NCBI RefSeq assembly: GCF_003697915.1
Contig: NZ_RCVN01000015.1
Location: forward strand, 1-64,000
DNA length: 64,000 nt
Origin: Staphylococcus pseudoxylosus
GTDB taxonomy: Bacteria > Bacillota > Bacilli > Staphylococcales > Staphylococcaceae
Reading direction: 5' to 3'
Each line of letters opens with the position of its first letter. Positions within the stretch are counted from its first letter, which is position 1. The notes below the pieces were generated by a model. That model was not told the origin of the DNA. It saw only the letters and a program-made list of their open reading frames with translations, and searched no databases. The translations under genes and the position numbers were made by a program. Below are positions 41,075 to 50,526 of the stretch, piece by piece.

Positions 41075-41145
41075 AATAACTCCCTTTATCTTACCGATAA
41101 TATCAACTGCTAATATACCTATTTACGTACTATCGAGGTTAAACA

Positions 41146-41186
41146 TAGTACTACAATTAATTCACTTAAGTGAGTCTACTATAGTA
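41146..41186. promoter_or_regulatory. Cluster of three perfect palindromes
   Basis: TAGTACTA (41146-41153), TCACTTAAGTGA (41162-41173) and TACTATAGTA (41177-41186) within 41 bases, 72 bases or more upstream of the small membrane gene start. Probable operators for an unidentified repressor. Confidence 0.45.
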
Positions 41187-41503
41187 CCAATTTTCTACAA
41201 CTATTAACACAACCCTTTTCGACAACTTTTGTTAAAAGTTTGCCTCTTGCGTTAAAGATTGCACTAAGAAGAGGTTACCTAATATTTTATAATTAATATT
41301 AATTATAAATATTATATCACGAAATATTAAAGGCATCATTTGAGATTCAAAGAAATATTATCTATTCTTATCTGCAACGTATGACTTCCTAGTCGTCTTC
41401 ACTACTACTAAATTACCATTTAATTAGTCAAACTCGTAGTCTTTTTAATCCTATGCGTTATAGTTTTGCCTTTTATTATAAATTCATAATCCCATAAAAA
41501 TAA

Positions 41504-41541
41504 GGGCTAACAACTACTCAATGTAAGTAGCTGTCAGCCCT
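41504..41541 (-). terminator. Terminator of the YneF gene
   Basis: On the minus strand GGGCTGACAGCTACT pairs with AGTAGTTGTTAGCCC, followed by TTATTTTT. Confidence 0.85.
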
Positions 41542-41552
41542 TTATTCATGCG

Positions 41553-41792
41553 CTATTTCTTCTTCTTCATAGCGTCTTCTTGATTTTTATTCATCATCGT
41601 CATCATTTGATTAATTTTCTTTTGAGATGGTTTTTGACCCATTTGCATCATCATCATACGTAGCATTTCTTCATTAATTGGTGGGTTCTTTTTAAGATAA
41701 TCCATCATATATTTTCTTGCAAGGAAAAATCCACCGACTAATCCTAGAATTAGTGCTAACACGATTAATAATATTGCTAACCAAGTTGCCAT
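41553..41792 (-). CDS. YneF/UPF0154 family small membrane protein
   Basis: 79 residues from ATG 41792, which matches the N terminus MATWLAI of the family; GTG 41804 is an alternative. One N-terminal membrane helix with a glycine-rich face ([16 protein letters not shown]), then a conserved cytosolic part [30 protein letters not shown]. It is conserved in Firmicutes with unknown function. Methionine content is unusually high. It follows tkt in S. aureus too. Confidence 0.88.
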   Translation of the reverse strand: MATWLAILLIVLALILGLVGGFFLARKYMMDYLKKNPPINEEMLRMMMMQMGQKPSQKKINQMMTMMNKNQEDAMKKKK

Positions 41793-41946
41793 TGTTTCAC
41801 CCACTTTCCTATCCTAATGAATTTTACTAAAATTAGTGCCCCTTTTCAAGAGCAACTCAATTAATATAGCGTTTCGACTTATGTATTATACCAATTAAAA
41901 ATTAACTTTGTAAATATAAGTATATTTTTATTTCTAAAAATAAAAA

Positions 41947-41976
41947 TTGGTATGAGAACCTAGGCTCTCATACCAA
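41947..41976. terminator. Terminator of tkt
   Basis: TTGGTATGAG (41947-41956) pairs with CTCATACCAA (41967-41976); inner bases also pair. T-run on the minus strand. Confidence 0.85.
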
Positions 41977-41999
41977 CAAATTAAGCTTAGTTACATAAA

Positions 42000-43988
42000 T
42001 TAAAATGTTTGAATTTGATTCAATACATTTTCTTTTGTGAAGCCATATTTTTCAACAACTAAGTCTCCAGGCGCACTTGCACCGAAACCGTCGATACCGA
42101 TCACTTTACCTTCAGTACCCACATATTTATGCCAACCAAGTGGTGAAGCCATTTCAATTGCTACACGTTTAGTGATTGATGATGGCATTACTGATTCTTT
42201 ATATTCAGCAGTTTGTTGATCGAACGCATTCCAGTTTGGCATAGAAACAACACGTACGCCTTTACCTTGTGCTTCTAAATCTTTAGCCGCTTCAATTGCT
42301 AAGTTAACTTCAGAACCAGTAGCTAATAATAAGAATTCTGGCTCTTTGTCTGATTCGAATACGACATACGCACCTTTACGTACGCCCTCTTCTACAGTTT
42401 CTTTCGGTAAATCCATCGTAGTAAGGTTTTGACGCGTTAATACAAGTGATGTCGGTGTATTTTCAGATTCTAATGCTACTTCCCAAGCTACACGAGTTTC
42501 GTTACCATCCGCTGGACGAATAACATTCATGTTTGGAATAGCACGTAAACCAGCTAATTGTTCAATTGGTTCATGTGTAGGACCATCTTCCCCAACTGCA
42601 ATTGAATCATGTGTAAAGATAAACGTTGAGTTTAATCCCATGATAGATGAAAGGCGTAATGCTGGTTTTAGGTAGTCACTGAATACGAAGAAAGTTGCGC
42701 CGTATGGGTGTAAACCACCATGTGCAGCCATACCATTTACTGCAGCGCCCATTGCAAATTCACGAACACCAAACCAAATATTTTTACCTTCTGGTGTATC
42801 TTTATCAAAATCTGTCGCATCTTTGACATTTGATTTATTTGAACCAGCTAAGTCGGCTGAACCACCAAAGAATGAAGGTACCGTTTTACTTAAAGTTTGA
42901 ATTACTTCACCAGAGTCAGCACGTGAAGCACCACTATGCCCAGCTTCAAAGTGTGGTAACTCATCTCTATAGTTTTCTGGTAATTTACCACTGATAGCCA
43001 ATTTAAATTCTTCAGCTAATTCAGGATATTTATTACTATATTCTTCAACAAGTTTATTCCATGCTTCTTCTTTTTCGTTAGCACGTTTCAACATACTTTG
43101 TTGGAAAATTTCATAAACTTCTTCTGGAACATTGAAACGTTTTTCAGGGTCTAAACCGTAGTTTTCAAGCGCTAATTTTCTTTCATCTTCACCAAGAGGC
43201 GCACCGTGAACACCATGTGAAGCTTGTTTATTAGGCGCACCATAACCAATAATTGTTTTAATTTCAATAATTGTTGGTACATCTTGAGATTTAGCTTCTT
43301 CAATCGCTTTATCAATTGCGTCTAAATCATTACCTTCTTCAACTAAAATGTGTTTCCAACCATAGGCTTCAAAACGACCCTTAACATCTTCAGAAAAGGC
43401 TTTATTTAAATCTCCATCTAATGAGATATCATTTGAATCATATAAAACAATCAATTTATCTAATTGGTTATGCCCTGCTAATGAAGCTGCTTCGTGAGAA
43501 ATACCTTCCATTAAGTCACCATCTGAAGCAAGTACATATGTGTAATGGTCAACAACTTTAGCATCTTCTTTATTAAATTTACCTGCTAAATGTTTTTCGG
43601 CCATAGCCATACCAACAGACATAGCAAAACCTTGTCCAAGTGGACCAGTTGTAACTTCTACACCATCAGTGTGTTTGAACTCAGGATGTCCTGGTGTTTT
43701 AGAACCCCATTGTCTAAATTCTTTTAATTCTTCTAATTCTAAACTACCTGAAACATGTAATAAGCTATATAATAACGCAGAACCATGTCCAGCTGATAAT
43801 ACAAAACGATCTCTGTCAAAGAAATCTTTTGATTGGGGATTAAAATTCAAGTGACGTGTCCATAATGTGTATGCCATAGGAGCAGCGCCCATTGGTAATC
43901 CAGGGTGTCCTGAATTTGCTTGTTCAACTGCATCGATACTTAACGCTCTAATCGTATCTACCGCTAATTGATCTTTTTCTTTATTCAT
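42000..43988 (-). CDS. tkt: Transketolase
   Basis: Thiamine-diphosphate enzyme of the non-oxidative pentose phosphate pathway, moving two-carbon units between sugar phosphates. 662 residues. Pyrophosphate-binding segment [19 protein letters not shown]...SNDIS and the pyrimidine-domain motif [21 protein letters not shown] are present, along with [10 protein letters not shown] and HGSALLY near the N terminus. ATG 43988 follows GAAAGGAAG. It provides the route from imported ribose back to glycolysis. Confidence 0.97.
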   Translation of the reverse strand: MNKEKDQLAVDTIRALSIDAVEQANSGHPGLPMGAAPMAYTLWTRHLNFNPQSKDFFDRDRFVLSAGHGSALLYSLLHVSGSLELEELKEFRQWGSKTPGHPEFKHTDGVEVTTGPLGQGFAMSVGMAMAEKHLAGKFNKEDAKVVDHYTYVLASDGDLMEGISHEAASLAGHNQLDKLIVLYDSNDISLDGDLNKAFSEDVKGRFEAYGWKHILVEEGNDLDAIDKAIEEAKSQDVPTIIEIKTIIGYGAPNKQASHGVHGAPLGEDERKLALENYGLDPEKRFNVPEEVYEIFQQSMLKRANEKEEAWNKLVEEYSNKYPELAEEFKLAISGKLPENYRDELPHFEAGHSGASRADSGEVIQTLSKTVPSFFGGSADLAGSNKSNVKDATDFDKDTPEGKNIWFGVREFAMGAAVNGMAAHGGLHPYGATFFVFSDYLKPALRLSSIMGLNSTFIFTHDSIAVGEDGPTHEPIEQLAGLRAIPNMNVIRPADGNETRVAWEVALESENTPTSLVLTRQNLTTMDLPKETVEEGVRKGAYVVFESDKEPEFLLLATGSEVNLAIEAAKDLEAQGKGVRVVSMPNWNAFDQQTAEYKESVMPSSITKRVAIEMASPLGWHKYVGTEGKVIGIDGFGASAPGDLVVEKYGFTKENVLNQIQTF

Positions 43989-44064
43989 CTAAATGACTTC
44001 CTTTCTTCTAGCAAGTTTCTATCTTATTATACCTTATTTGGTATCTATTTAACAAAAAATTGAT

Positions 44065-44313
44065 TTAGTTTTTATCTTCTTTATTTTTAGAATCTAATAT
44101 ATTTTTCACTTTATCAGGCGTTACATCGTTTCCTTCAGGATCTATGACTCTTGTACTTTCAATTTGCTGCTTAAATTTTTCTCTAAATGAATCTAAGTAA
44201 GCTTTTCTCAATTTAGATTGTTCTTTAGCTTCTTTTTCAGTCAAGCCTTTTTCTTTTTTCTTTTTTGCCAATTCATTTATGCGTTGTAAATCTACACCGT
44301 CTTTATCAGCCAT
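44065..44313 (-). CDS. DUF896 (UPF0291, YnzC-like) protein
   Basis: 82 residues, almost entirely charged helices: LQRINELAKKKKEKGLTEKEAKEQSKLRKAYLDSFREKFKQQIESTRVIDPEGNDVTP. This is the UPF0291 signature. In Bacillus the relative YnzC sits in the SOS-induced yneA operon. Here it follows sosA but a hairpin at 44360-44383 lies between them, so co-transcription would need readthrough. Function unknown. Confidence 0.88.
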   Translation of the reverse strand: MADKDGVDLQRINELAKKKKEKGLTEKEAKEQSKLRKAYLDSFREKFKQQIESTRVIDPEGNDVTPDKVKNILDSKNKEDKN

Positions 44314-44359
44314 AATAAACCTCCGATATTATTTATATAAAAAAATATAACAAAAAAAT

Positions 44360-44383
44360 GAACGAAACTAAATTGTTTCGCTC
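44360..44383 (-). terminator. Terminator after sosA
   Basis: On the minus strand GAGCGAAAC pairs with GTTTCGTTC, followed by ATTTTTTTG. Confidence 0.7.
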
Positions 44384-44441
44384 ACAAAAACACCATTATA
44401 TTAACATTTCTCTTCACTAAAATTTACACCACTAAAAACTA

Positions 44442-44675
44442 TTAGTGAACAGCTGCCATCACTTGCTGTGAAGTTTGTTCGCTTTGTAGTTTAGTTTCAT
44501 CATTACTCTGTTCGCCATTTACTGATTGGCTTGTCATTTGATGGTCAGTCATTTCGTACGTCTGTTCTGAATTCGCATTATTGTGAGCACTTAATATAAA
44601 TAAGGCGCAAAGCACCATTGTCACTATCAACACTATAATATAAGACTTTATTTGCGATTTATAGTTCTTCATCAT
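44442..44675 (-). CDS. sosA: SOS-induced cell division inhibitor SosA
   Basis: 77-residue membrane-anchored protein: N-terminal cytosolic MMKNYKSQIKSY, one helix (about residues 13-30), and an extracellular tail rich in Q, S, E and N that is thought to carry the activity and a degradation signal. SosA halts septation during DNA damage in staphylococci, the functional counterpart of YneA and SulA. The gene is divergent from lexA and shares three LexA boxes with it. Identification is by position and architecture, since the tail is poorly conserved. Confidence 0.85.
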   Translation of the reverse strand: MMKNYKSQIKSYIIVLIVTMVLCALFILSAHNNANSEQTYEMTDHQMTSQSVNGEQSNDETKLQSEQTSQQVMAAVH

Positions 44676-44689
44676 TCATAACCACTCCT

Positions 44690-44703
44690 AGAACGTTTGT
44701 TTG
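44690..44703. promoter_or_regulatory. LexA box proximal to sosA
   Basis: AGAACGTTTGTTTG, a 12-of-14 style LexA dyad located 15 bases before the sosA start, over its ribosome site region. Confidence 0.75.
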
Positions 44704-44718
44704 TATAGTTACTTTATC

Positions 44719-44732
44719 AGAACATCTGTTCT
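44719..44732. promoter_or_regulatory. LexA box, central
   Basis: AGAACATCTGTTCT, a perfect GAAC-N4-GTTC dyad between the divergent promoters. Confidence 0.85.
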
Positions 44733-44747
44733 ATGTCAACAGCCAAA

Positions 44748-44761
44748 CGAACAAACGTTTG
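44748..44761. promoter_or_regulatory. LexA box proximal to lexA
   Basis: CGAACAAACGTTTG, a full consensus LexA site 56 bases before the lexA start. Autoregulation. Confidence 0.9.
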
Positions 44762-44817
44762 TAAAAACGCTATAAGCATGCTATAATTAAGTTAAATTAA
44801 ATTAGGGAGTGCCTATT

Positions 44818-45441
44818 ATGAGAGAGTTAACTAAACGACAAAATGAAATTTTTGAATATATCAAGCAAACCGTCCAATCCAAAGGGTATCCACCAAGTGT
44901 TAGAGAAATTGGAGAAGCTGTTGGATTAGCCTCTAGTTCGACAGTTCATGGCCATTTATCTAGATTAGAGGAAAAGGGTTACATTAGAAGAGACCCAACT
45001 AAACCTCGTGCCATTGAAATTGTATCAGAACAATTAGGTGAATCAATTAATATGGAAGAAACAATCCACGTTCCTGTTATAGGGAAAGTAACTGCAGGTG
45101 TACCTATTTCTGCGGTTGAAAATGTTGAAGAATACTTTCCATTACCAGAACATTTCACTTCAACCCATAATAGCGATATATTCATCTTAAACGTTGTTGG
45201 TGACAGTATGATTGAAGCTGGTATTCTTGATGGAGATAAAGTTATCGTAAGAAGTCAAACTATTGCAGAGAACGGCGATATTATCGTTGCGATGACAGAA
45301 GAGAATGAAGCGACTGTTAAACGTTTCTATAAAGAAAAAACGCGTTATCGTTTGCAACCGGAAAATAGCACAATGGGACCAATTTATCTTGATAATGTAA
45401 CCGTATTAGGAAAAGTGGTTGGATTATTTAGAGAAATGTAA
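44818..45441 (+). CDS. lexA: LexA repressor
   Basis: Represses the SOS regulon and self-cleaves when bound to activated RecA. 207 residues from ATG 44818 (AGGGAG 8 bases before). N-terminal winged helix ends near residue 70 ([24 protein letters not shown]). The cleavage site is Ala93-Gly94 in VTAGVP. Catalytic Ser130 is in VGDSMIEAG and Lys168 in EATVKRF. Seven sites matching its consensus occur in this window. Confidence 0.97.
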   Translation: MRELTKRQNEIFEYIKQTVQSKGYPPSVREIGEAVGLASSSTVHGHLSRLEEKGYIRRDPTKPRAIEIVSEQLGESINMEETIHVPVIGKVTAGVPISAVENVEEYFPLPEHFTSTHNSDIFILNVVGDSMIEAGILDGDKVIVRSQTIAENGDIIVAMTEENEATVKRFYKEKTRYRLQPENSTMGPIYLDNVTVLGKVVGLFREM

Positions 45442-45473
45442 TTGATATTTCGACTCTAATGCTAACACTCTCA

Positions 45474-45512
45474 AAAAAAGAGGATGCGCTCATCGCGCAC
45501 CCTCTCTTTTTT
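45474..45512. terminator. lexA terminator, shared with the small gene on the other strand
   Basis: AAAAAAGAGGATGCGC (45474-45489) pairs with GCGCACCCTCTCTTTTTT (45495-45512). The stop codon of the minus-strand 31-residue ORF lies inside it. Confidence 0.88.
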
Positions 45513-45585
45513 CATCTTTTTTCTCTAAAACGTCTTTTACTTTTTCAAGTATATCTTCTGTTTTGTCTTTTTTGTTTGTTGTCAT
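45490..45585 (-). CDS. Small charged protein, 31 residues
   Basis: ATG 45585 to TGA 45490, preceded by GAGGATG about 8 bases upstream. The chain (starts MTTNKKDKTEDILEKVKDV) is a strongly charged amphipathic helix rich in K, D and E. No membrane segment. Its stop codon falls inside the lexA terminator. Codon use and composition look coding. It is convergent with lexA. I have no function for it. Confidence 0.5.
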   Translation of the reverse strand: MTTNKKDKTEDILEKVKDVLEKKDEKREGAR

Positions 45586-45638
45586 AACTTTTCATCCTCA
45601 CATGATAACAGATACCCTATCACAACAAACCTTAAACA

Positions 45639-46637
45639 TTATCCAGTATAATTTTCTGTCCAATAAGGCTGACGATCTTTATTAAAGTCAACACCTACAC
45701 CAAGTGTATTAAATTCTTTCTTAAGAATATTCTTTCTGTGTCCTAATGAATTCATTAGGCCCTGGTGAGCATAAATACTACTTGTTTGACCATACGCCAA
45801 ATTTTCACCTGCTGCATTAAAATCGTGCCCGTCAGCTTCCATACGATCAAATGGAGTATCGCCTGATAAATTATTATGATCAAAATAATTATGTTCAGCC
45901 ATATCTTTACTGTGTTTTCTAGCTGTCTCAGAAATACTAGGAGAATATTTAAGTGGCTCTAACTCATGCTGCACTCGTTCTGAATTAACTAAATCAAAGT
46001 TTTGCAATTCAAAGCTTTGAGCTAATCCCTCAGATGGTGCGCCATATTGTTGTTGTAATCGATTTTCCATTTTTTCACTAACTTGTAATAGTGCTGTTAA
46101 GTTATTGCTCTCATGTTTATCATAAAAAGTCGTTGTATATATTTTGTCTTTATGAAAATTATCAAATTCATCATCTTGAACATCAAATTTCACATGACCT
46201 TTTTGCTTATCAGTAATAGGTTTACCTAAACGGTCCCTTACCTTATCTTTAGGAGTACCATATTTAATTTTTGATTTAGATGATATAACGTTTTGGTTAC
46301 TATATAGCGCATTTACTTTATCATCTATATAACTAACCATCACAAATCCTCTATAACCATCCGAATAATACGTGTGCCAATTTGTACCATATTCATTTGA
46401 TGTGACACGTTGGGAACTCCCTAGCTTTTCTTCTACAGCGCCTTTAGTCATATTCATTTGAATATTATTAACTGCAAATTCTTGTTTACTGGGTACTTTC
46501 AACGCATCTTCATTAGTTGTTTTTGACGAAGACCAAGCGGCAACTTTATCCTTTAATTGTTGTTGTACTGTAATCATTGGTTCTGTTTCTTTGATTGGTA
46601 AGACAAGAATAACTACTAAGAAAGTAAGTACATACAA
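45639..46637 (-). CDS. CAP-domain (YlbC/YkwD-like) cell-surface protein
   Basis: 332 residues or slightly more. A hydrophobic N-terminal signal/anchor, then a CAP-associated domain (NNIQMNMTKGAVEEKLGSSQRVTSNEYGTNWHTYY), and a C-terminal CAP/SCP domain from about residue 210 (LVNSERVQHELEPLKYS..., SKDMAEHNYFDHNN, GENLAYGQ, LGHRKNIL, GVGVDFN...YWTENY). Function on the surface is unknown. The first usual start is TTG 46637, which cuts a KIRKLF-type charged head. The codon at the expected place is ATT 46652, 6 bases after GGGTG. Confidence 0.85.
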   Translation of the reverse strand: MYVLTFLVVILVLPIKETEPMITVQQQLKDKVAAWSSSKTTNEDALKVPSKQEFAVNNIQMNMTKGAVEEKLGSSQRVTSNEYGTNWHTYYSDGYRGFVMVSYIDDKVNALYSNQNVISSKSKIKYGTPKDKVRDRLGKPITDKQKGHVKFDVQDDEFDNFHKDKIYTTTFYDKHESNNLTALLQVSEKMENRLQQQYGAPSEGLAQSFELQNFDLVNSERVQHELEPLKYSPSISETARKHSKDMAEHNYFDHNNLSGDTPFDRMEADGHDFNAAGENLAYGQTSSIYAHQGLMNSLGHRKNILKKEFNTLGVGVDFNKDRQPYWTENYTG

Positions 46638-46672
46638 GAATAATTTTCTAATTTTTTACACCCACTAATATA

Positions 46673-47650
46673 TTAGTCTCTATCACCGTTAAAAATTGAG
46701 TTTCTCACAATTACATAATCTACTTTTCTTAATGATTTAAGGTCAGTGCCACCCGCATATGAAATTGAACTTTGCAAGTCTTGTTGCATTTCAATCAATG
46801 TATTAGATAATGAACCTTTGTGTTCAACAAACATCTTCTTACCTTCTACATTTTTATGTTCACCTTTTTGGAATTCAGAGGCGCTACCGAAATATTCTTT
46901 ATATAATTTACCATCTAATTCCACCGTTTCACCAGGTGACTCTTCATGTGCAGCAAATAATGACCCAACCATTACCATAGATGCACCAAAACGTATAGAT
47001 TTAGCAATATCACCGTGTGTTCTAATACCACCATCAGCAATAATTGGTTTTCTTGCCGCTTTACTGCAGTGATTTAATGCTGATAATTGCCAGCCGCCTG
47101 TACCAAATCCTGTTTTAATCTTAGTTATACAAACTCTTCCTGGTCCAATACCAACTTTGGTAGCGTCTGCACCAGCGTTTTCTAATTCGCGTACACCTTC
47201 TGGAGTACCAACATTACCTGCAATTACAAATACTTCAGGAATATGTTGTTTAATATGTTTAATCATATTGATTACAGAATCTGAATGACCATGTGCAATA
47301 TCAATTGTAATATAATCTGGAATTACTTTTTCATTAGCTAATTGCTCTACAAAATCAAATTCACGTTCTTTAACACCTACAGAAATTGATGCAATCAAAC
47401 CTTTTTCATGCATTCTCTTAGTAAATGGGACACGTGCCGCTTCATCAAATCTGTGCATTATATAGAAATAATCATTTTCAGCAAACCATTCAGCTAATTC
47501 TTCATTCATTACTGTTTGCATATTTGCTGGAACGACTGGTAATTTAAAACTTTTTGGACCAAATTGAACCATCGTGTCACATTCAGAACGACTATTTACA
47601 ATACATTTATTCGGTATTAGTTGGATATCTTCATAATCAAAAATTTTCAT
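46673..47650 (-). CDS. guaC: GMP reductase
   Basis: Converts GMP to IMP with NADPH, linking guanine and adenine nucleotide pools. TIM-barrel of the IMPDH/GMPR family without CBS domains. Start ATG 47650 ([10 protein letters not shown]) gives 325 residues, the staphylococcal length. Upstream in-frame codons to 47752 are not needed. The catalytic loop has GPGRVCITK with the nucleophilic Cys; [30 protein letters not shown] binds phosphate. I looked for a purine riboswitch in the leader and found none. Confidence 0.95.
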   Translation of the reverse strand: MKIFDYEDIQLIPNKCIVNSRSECDTMVQFGPKSFKLPVVPANMQTVMNEELAEWFAENDYFYIMHRFDEAARVPFTKRMHEKGLIASISVGVKEREFDFVEQLANEKVIPDYITIDIAHGHSDSVINMIKHIKQHIPEVFVIAGNVGTPEGVRELENAGADATKVGIGPGRVCITKIKTGFGTGGWQLSALNHCSKAARKPIIADGGIRTHGDIAKSIRFGASMVMVGSLFAAHEESPGETVELDGKLYKEYFGSASEFQKGEHKNVEGKKMFVEHKGSLSNTLIEMQQDLQSSISYAGGTDLKSLRKVDYVIVRNSIFNGDRD

Positions 47651-47840
47651 TGTTAACAAACCCCTAACATTTTTAATAAAACATTTATTTAATGGTAAGA
47701 TTTTCATGATGTATTCTATAATTATATAGAGAATAATAGTTATATTTACCAAAATTCCCGAACAATAACTTTTTCTTTATCTTTACCAATAGATAATATA
47801 CATTGTTTTAAACTAAATGTAAATGGACTTAGGTCGTAAA

Positions 47841-48110
47841 TTACCAACTTGCTTTTTTAACGCCTGGTATTTGCCCTTTATGTGCATGTTCACGTAATGC
47901 AATACGTGACATTCCAAACTTACGATATACACCTCTTGGTCTCCCTGTAACTTTGCAACGACGCGTTAATCTTGTAGGTGATGAATCTCTTGGTAATTTT
48001 CTTAAAGCCTCATAATCACCTTTAGCTTTCAATTCTTTACGTAACTCATAATATGATGCAACTAATTGTTCTCTTTTTTGTTCTTTAGCTATTTTTGATT
48101 TCTTTGCCAT
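47841..48110 (-). CDS. rpsN: 30S ribosomal protein S14, zinc-independent paralogue
   Basis: 89 residues, the long S14 form. Only one Cys is present (RRCKVTG), so the two CXXC zinc motifs of the main S14 are absent. Such paralogues replace the zinc-binding S14 under zinc starvation. A strong Zur-type dyad lies 18 bases upstream at 48128-48150, and the other zinc-linked paralogue rpmG is divergent across 150 bases. Confidence 0.93.
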   Translation of the reverse strand: MAKKSKIAKEQKREQLVASYYELRKELKAKGDYEALRKLPRDSSPTRLTRRCKVTGRPRGVYRKFGMSRIALREHAHKGQIPGVKKASW

Positions 48111-48127
48111 TGTTCTATCTCTCCTTA

Positions 48128-48150
48128 TAAATCGTAATCATTACGTTTTA
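48128..48150. promoter_or_regulatory. Zur box for rpsN
   Basis: A 23-base dyad, TAAATCGTAAT-C-ATTACGTTTTA, one mismatch from a perfect palindrome of the Gram-positive Zur type. Confidence 0.85.
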
Positions 48151-48221
48151 AATAATAACATACTCACTTTATATTTCAACTTAAAAGTATTTGAAATTAT
48201 TTTATTTATATGCTAAAATTT

Positions 48222-48244
48222 TAAAACGTAATCATTCCTGTTAA
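48222..48244. promoter_or_regulatory. Zur box for rpmG
   Basis: TAAAACGTAAT-C-ATTCCTGTTAA, a weaker 23-base copy 17 bases upstream of the rpmG start. Confidence 0.7.
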
Positions 48245-48260
48245 GAAAGAGGTGTTAACT

Positions 48261-48410
48261 TTGCGTGTAAATATTACATTAGCATGTACAGAATGTGGCG
48301 ATCGTAACTATATTTCTACAAAAAATAAACGTAATAATCCTGAGCGTATTGAATTAAAAAAATTCTGCCCTAGATTAAATAAATATACGTTACATCGTGA
48401 AACAAAATAA
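48261..48410 (+). CDS. rpmG: 50S ribosomal protein L33, zinc-site-degenerate paralogue
   Basis: 49 residues from TTG 48261 (AAAGAGGTG 6 bases before) to TAA 48410. Sequence begins [17 protein letters not shown]. The first zinc pair C9-X2-C12 is kept, but the second has Cys36 and Leu39 in place of the final Cys, so zinc binding is likely lost or weakened. With divergent rpsN and two Zur-type boxes it forms a zinc-starvation ribosome module. Confidence 0.92.
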   Translation: MRVNITLACTECGDRNYISTKNKRNNPERIELKKFCPRLNKYTLHRETK

Positions 48411-48812
48411 TTTCTCTGCTAAAATTATCTTTTAAATACGACAATTTAAATACAACAGTATGTTGTAATGATATTTAGCTTATAACACTAGAGTTATCTT
48501 TATTAAATTAGGATGACTTATCATTGCCAGCTACATTTTTATAATTGTGGTTGGCATTATTTATTTTTATAGAAAAAAACACCTCCATATGATTCATTTT
48601 AAATGAATTCAACGAAAGTGTTTTTATTTCATTTCCACTATCTAGGGCCAGTTCATGGTTCACCTAAGGTTTGTTTTGTCTATGTTCTGAAGAGACCCAT
48701 CACGAGCCTCTTTTCCACATGTAAGTAAATACTTCTAAACTAATCATCATTTTCAAAAGGATTGGGAACACTTATTTTAAAAGTATTCGTACCTCATTGT
48801 TTTTCTACATTA
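48411..48812. other. Spacer between rpmG and katA, with hairpins and a 20-base repeat
   Basis: No ORF supported. A hairpin region around 48574-48625 (AAAACACTT-type ends with GATTCATTT/AAATGAATC inside) ends one or both genes. 48660-48679 matches, in reverse orientation, a 20-base sequence at 60912-60931. GAGACC.../GGTCTC-like half-palindrome lies at about 48690-48715. Confidence 0.5.
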
Positions 48813-50300
48813 TTAATCTTTAATTTCTAAATCAACATCATTTATATCAATACCTAAAGCTTTCGCTACACCTTTACCATATTCACTATCAGCTTTATAA
48901 CAGTGACGGATGTGACGGTGTTGTACTTCTAATGTAGTACCCTGCATCTCGTTTGCAGTATTTTCAAAAATGCGTTCTTGTTGTTCTTTAGATTGCAATC
49001 TAAATAAGCGTCCTGGTTGTTCAAAGTAGTTGTCGTCATCTTGTCTGAAGTCATATTCATAAGCTTCGCCTTCAACTTTTAAGCCAGGTTTTTTGAATTC
49101 AGGTTGATCCTCAAATGAACCATCGCTATTTGGATAATAATGAGTGCCTCCACCTTGATTATTATCCAAAATTCTCATTTGACCATCTCTACTAAATGGA
49201 CAGATGTTTTCTACGCCTACACCTTTTGGTTGGTTTACTGGTATTTGCCAATGATTTACACCTAATCTATAACGTTGAGCATCACCATATGAGAATAAAC
49301 GACCTTGCAACATTTTATCTGGTGAAAAATCTAAACCAGGTACAATATTTGTAGGTGCAAAAGCAGCTTGTTCTACATCTTGGAAATAGTTATCTGGATT
49401 ACGGTTAAGCTCCCATTCTCCTACTTCTATTAATGGATAATCTCCTTTATACCATACTTTAGTTAAATCAAATGGGTTATCTTTATGATTTCTCGCTTGT
49501 TCTTCCGTCATTACTTGGATGTACATCTTCCATTTCGGATAATCTTTATTTTCAATTGCTTCGAATAAATCACGTTGTGATGATTCTCTATCGTCAGCAA
49601 TAATTTTCGCTGCTTCGTCAGGTTGTAAGTTTTCAATACCTTGTTGTGTTCTATGATGGAACTTCACCCAAACGCGTTCGCCTTTGTCGTTGTACATTGA
49701 ATAAGTATGAGAACCAAAACCATGCATATTTCTATAACCTTTTGGAATACCACGGTCAGACATCAAGATTGTAACCTGATGTAATGCTTCTGGTAATGAT
49801 GTCCAAAAATCCCAATTATTTTGAGCACTACGCATGTTTGTTCTTGGGTCACGTTTAACGGCGTGATTTAAACTGGCGAATAATTTAGGATCTCTGAAGA
49901 AGAATACTGGTGTATTGTTACCAACTAAATCCCAGTTTCCCTCATCTGTATAGAATTTCAAAGCGAATCCACGAATATCACGTTCTGCATCTGCTGCACC
50001 ACGTTCACCGGCTACTGTTGAAAAACGCGCAAACATTTCAGTCTGTTTACCAACTTCAGAGAAAATGCTTGCTGAAGTATATTGCGTAATATCATTAGTA
50101 ACTGTAAAGGTACCAAATGCGCCTGATCCTTTTGCATGCATACGTCGTTCTGGAATCACCTCTCTGTCAAAGTGAGCCATTTGTTCTAAAAAATACCAAT
50201 CTTGCATTACTAGTGGGCCTCTTGGTCCAGCAGTCATACTATTTTCTCTATCAGAAACTGGTGCACCAAATAGGCTAGTTAATTTTTTATTGTTGCTCAT
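48813..50300 (-). CDS. katA: Catalase
   Basis: Haem catalase degrading H2O2 in the cytosol. 495 residues from ATG 50300 (GAGGGGG 7 bases before; the GTG at 50303 is superfluous). The distal haem His55 is in [13 protein letters not shown], with the Asn in [12 protein letters not shown]. The haem-ligand Tyr is in [13 protein letters not shown] (near residue 335). A PerR-type box overlaps its promoter region. Length and motifs match the single catalase of staphylococci. Confidence 0.97.
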   Translation of the reverse strand: MSNNKKLTSLFGAPVSDRENSMTAGPRGPLVMQDWYFLEQMAHFDREVIPERRMHAKGSGAFGTFTVTNDITQYTSASIFSEVGKQTEMFARFSTVAGERGAADAERDIRGFALKFYTDEGNWDLVGNNTPVFFFRDPKLFASLNHAVKRDPRTNMRSAQNNWDFWTSLPEALHQVTILMSDRGIPKGYRNMHGFGSHTYSMYNDKGERVWVKFHHRTQQGIENLQPDEAAKIIADDRESSQRDLFEAIENKDYPKWKMYIQVMTEEQARNHKDNPFDLTKVWYKGDYPLIEVGEWELNRNPDNYFQDVEQAAFAPTNIVPGLDFSPDKMLQGRLFSYGDAQRYRLGVNHWQIPVNQPKGVGVENICPFSRDGQMRILDNNQGGGTHYYPNSDGSFEDQPEFKKPGLKVEGEAYEYDFRQDDDNYFEQPGRLFRLQSKEQQERIFENTANEMQGTTLEVQHRHIRHCYKADSEYGKGVAKALGIDINDVDLEIKD

Positions 50301-50328
50301 CACATTTCCCCCTCATTCTCTATCTAAA

Positions 50329-50343
50329 TAATAATAATTATTA
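50329..50343. promoter_or_regulatory. PerR box of katA
   Basis: TAATAATAATTATTA is a 15-base dyad matching TTATAATNATTATAA at 13 positions, 29 bases before the katA start. Peroxide-controlled derepression is expected. Confidence 0.75.
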
Positions 50344-50526
50344 CCTAGTACTTATTTTAATGTAAAGTAGTTTTTAAAGCAACATATCTAACATTAATTA
50401 ATTAGACTATTTTCGCAATATTTAAACATTTTGTGACTTTTAGATGATAAAAAGCATTGCTTGTGTCTATCAAAAGCATTAAAATGGAGTGTATATATAT
50501 TTTAAATTACTATTAGGAGACTTATT

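Larger units (their letters stand above)
41075..41552. other. Long upstream region of the 59-residue gene with several palindromes
   Basis: Nearly 480 bases with no supported ORF. On the minus strand it contains a 24-bp perfect palindrome (41286-41309), a CCTCTT/AAGAGG stem (about 41242-41274), a CTTTT/AAAAG stem with inner AAC/GTT (about 41215-41239), and three short palindromes at 41146-41186. It could be a long structured 5' leader. Confidence 0.45.

Noticed and set aside
47651..47840. Possible purine riboswitch upstream of guaC
   Set aside because: The conserved TATAA...GGTTTCTACC framework of the aptamer is not present in the minus-strand leader.
50304..50526. Lysine riboswitch before the permease gene
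   Set aside because: No long paired leader with the conserved lysine-aptamer core; the region holds the katA promoter with its PerR box instead.
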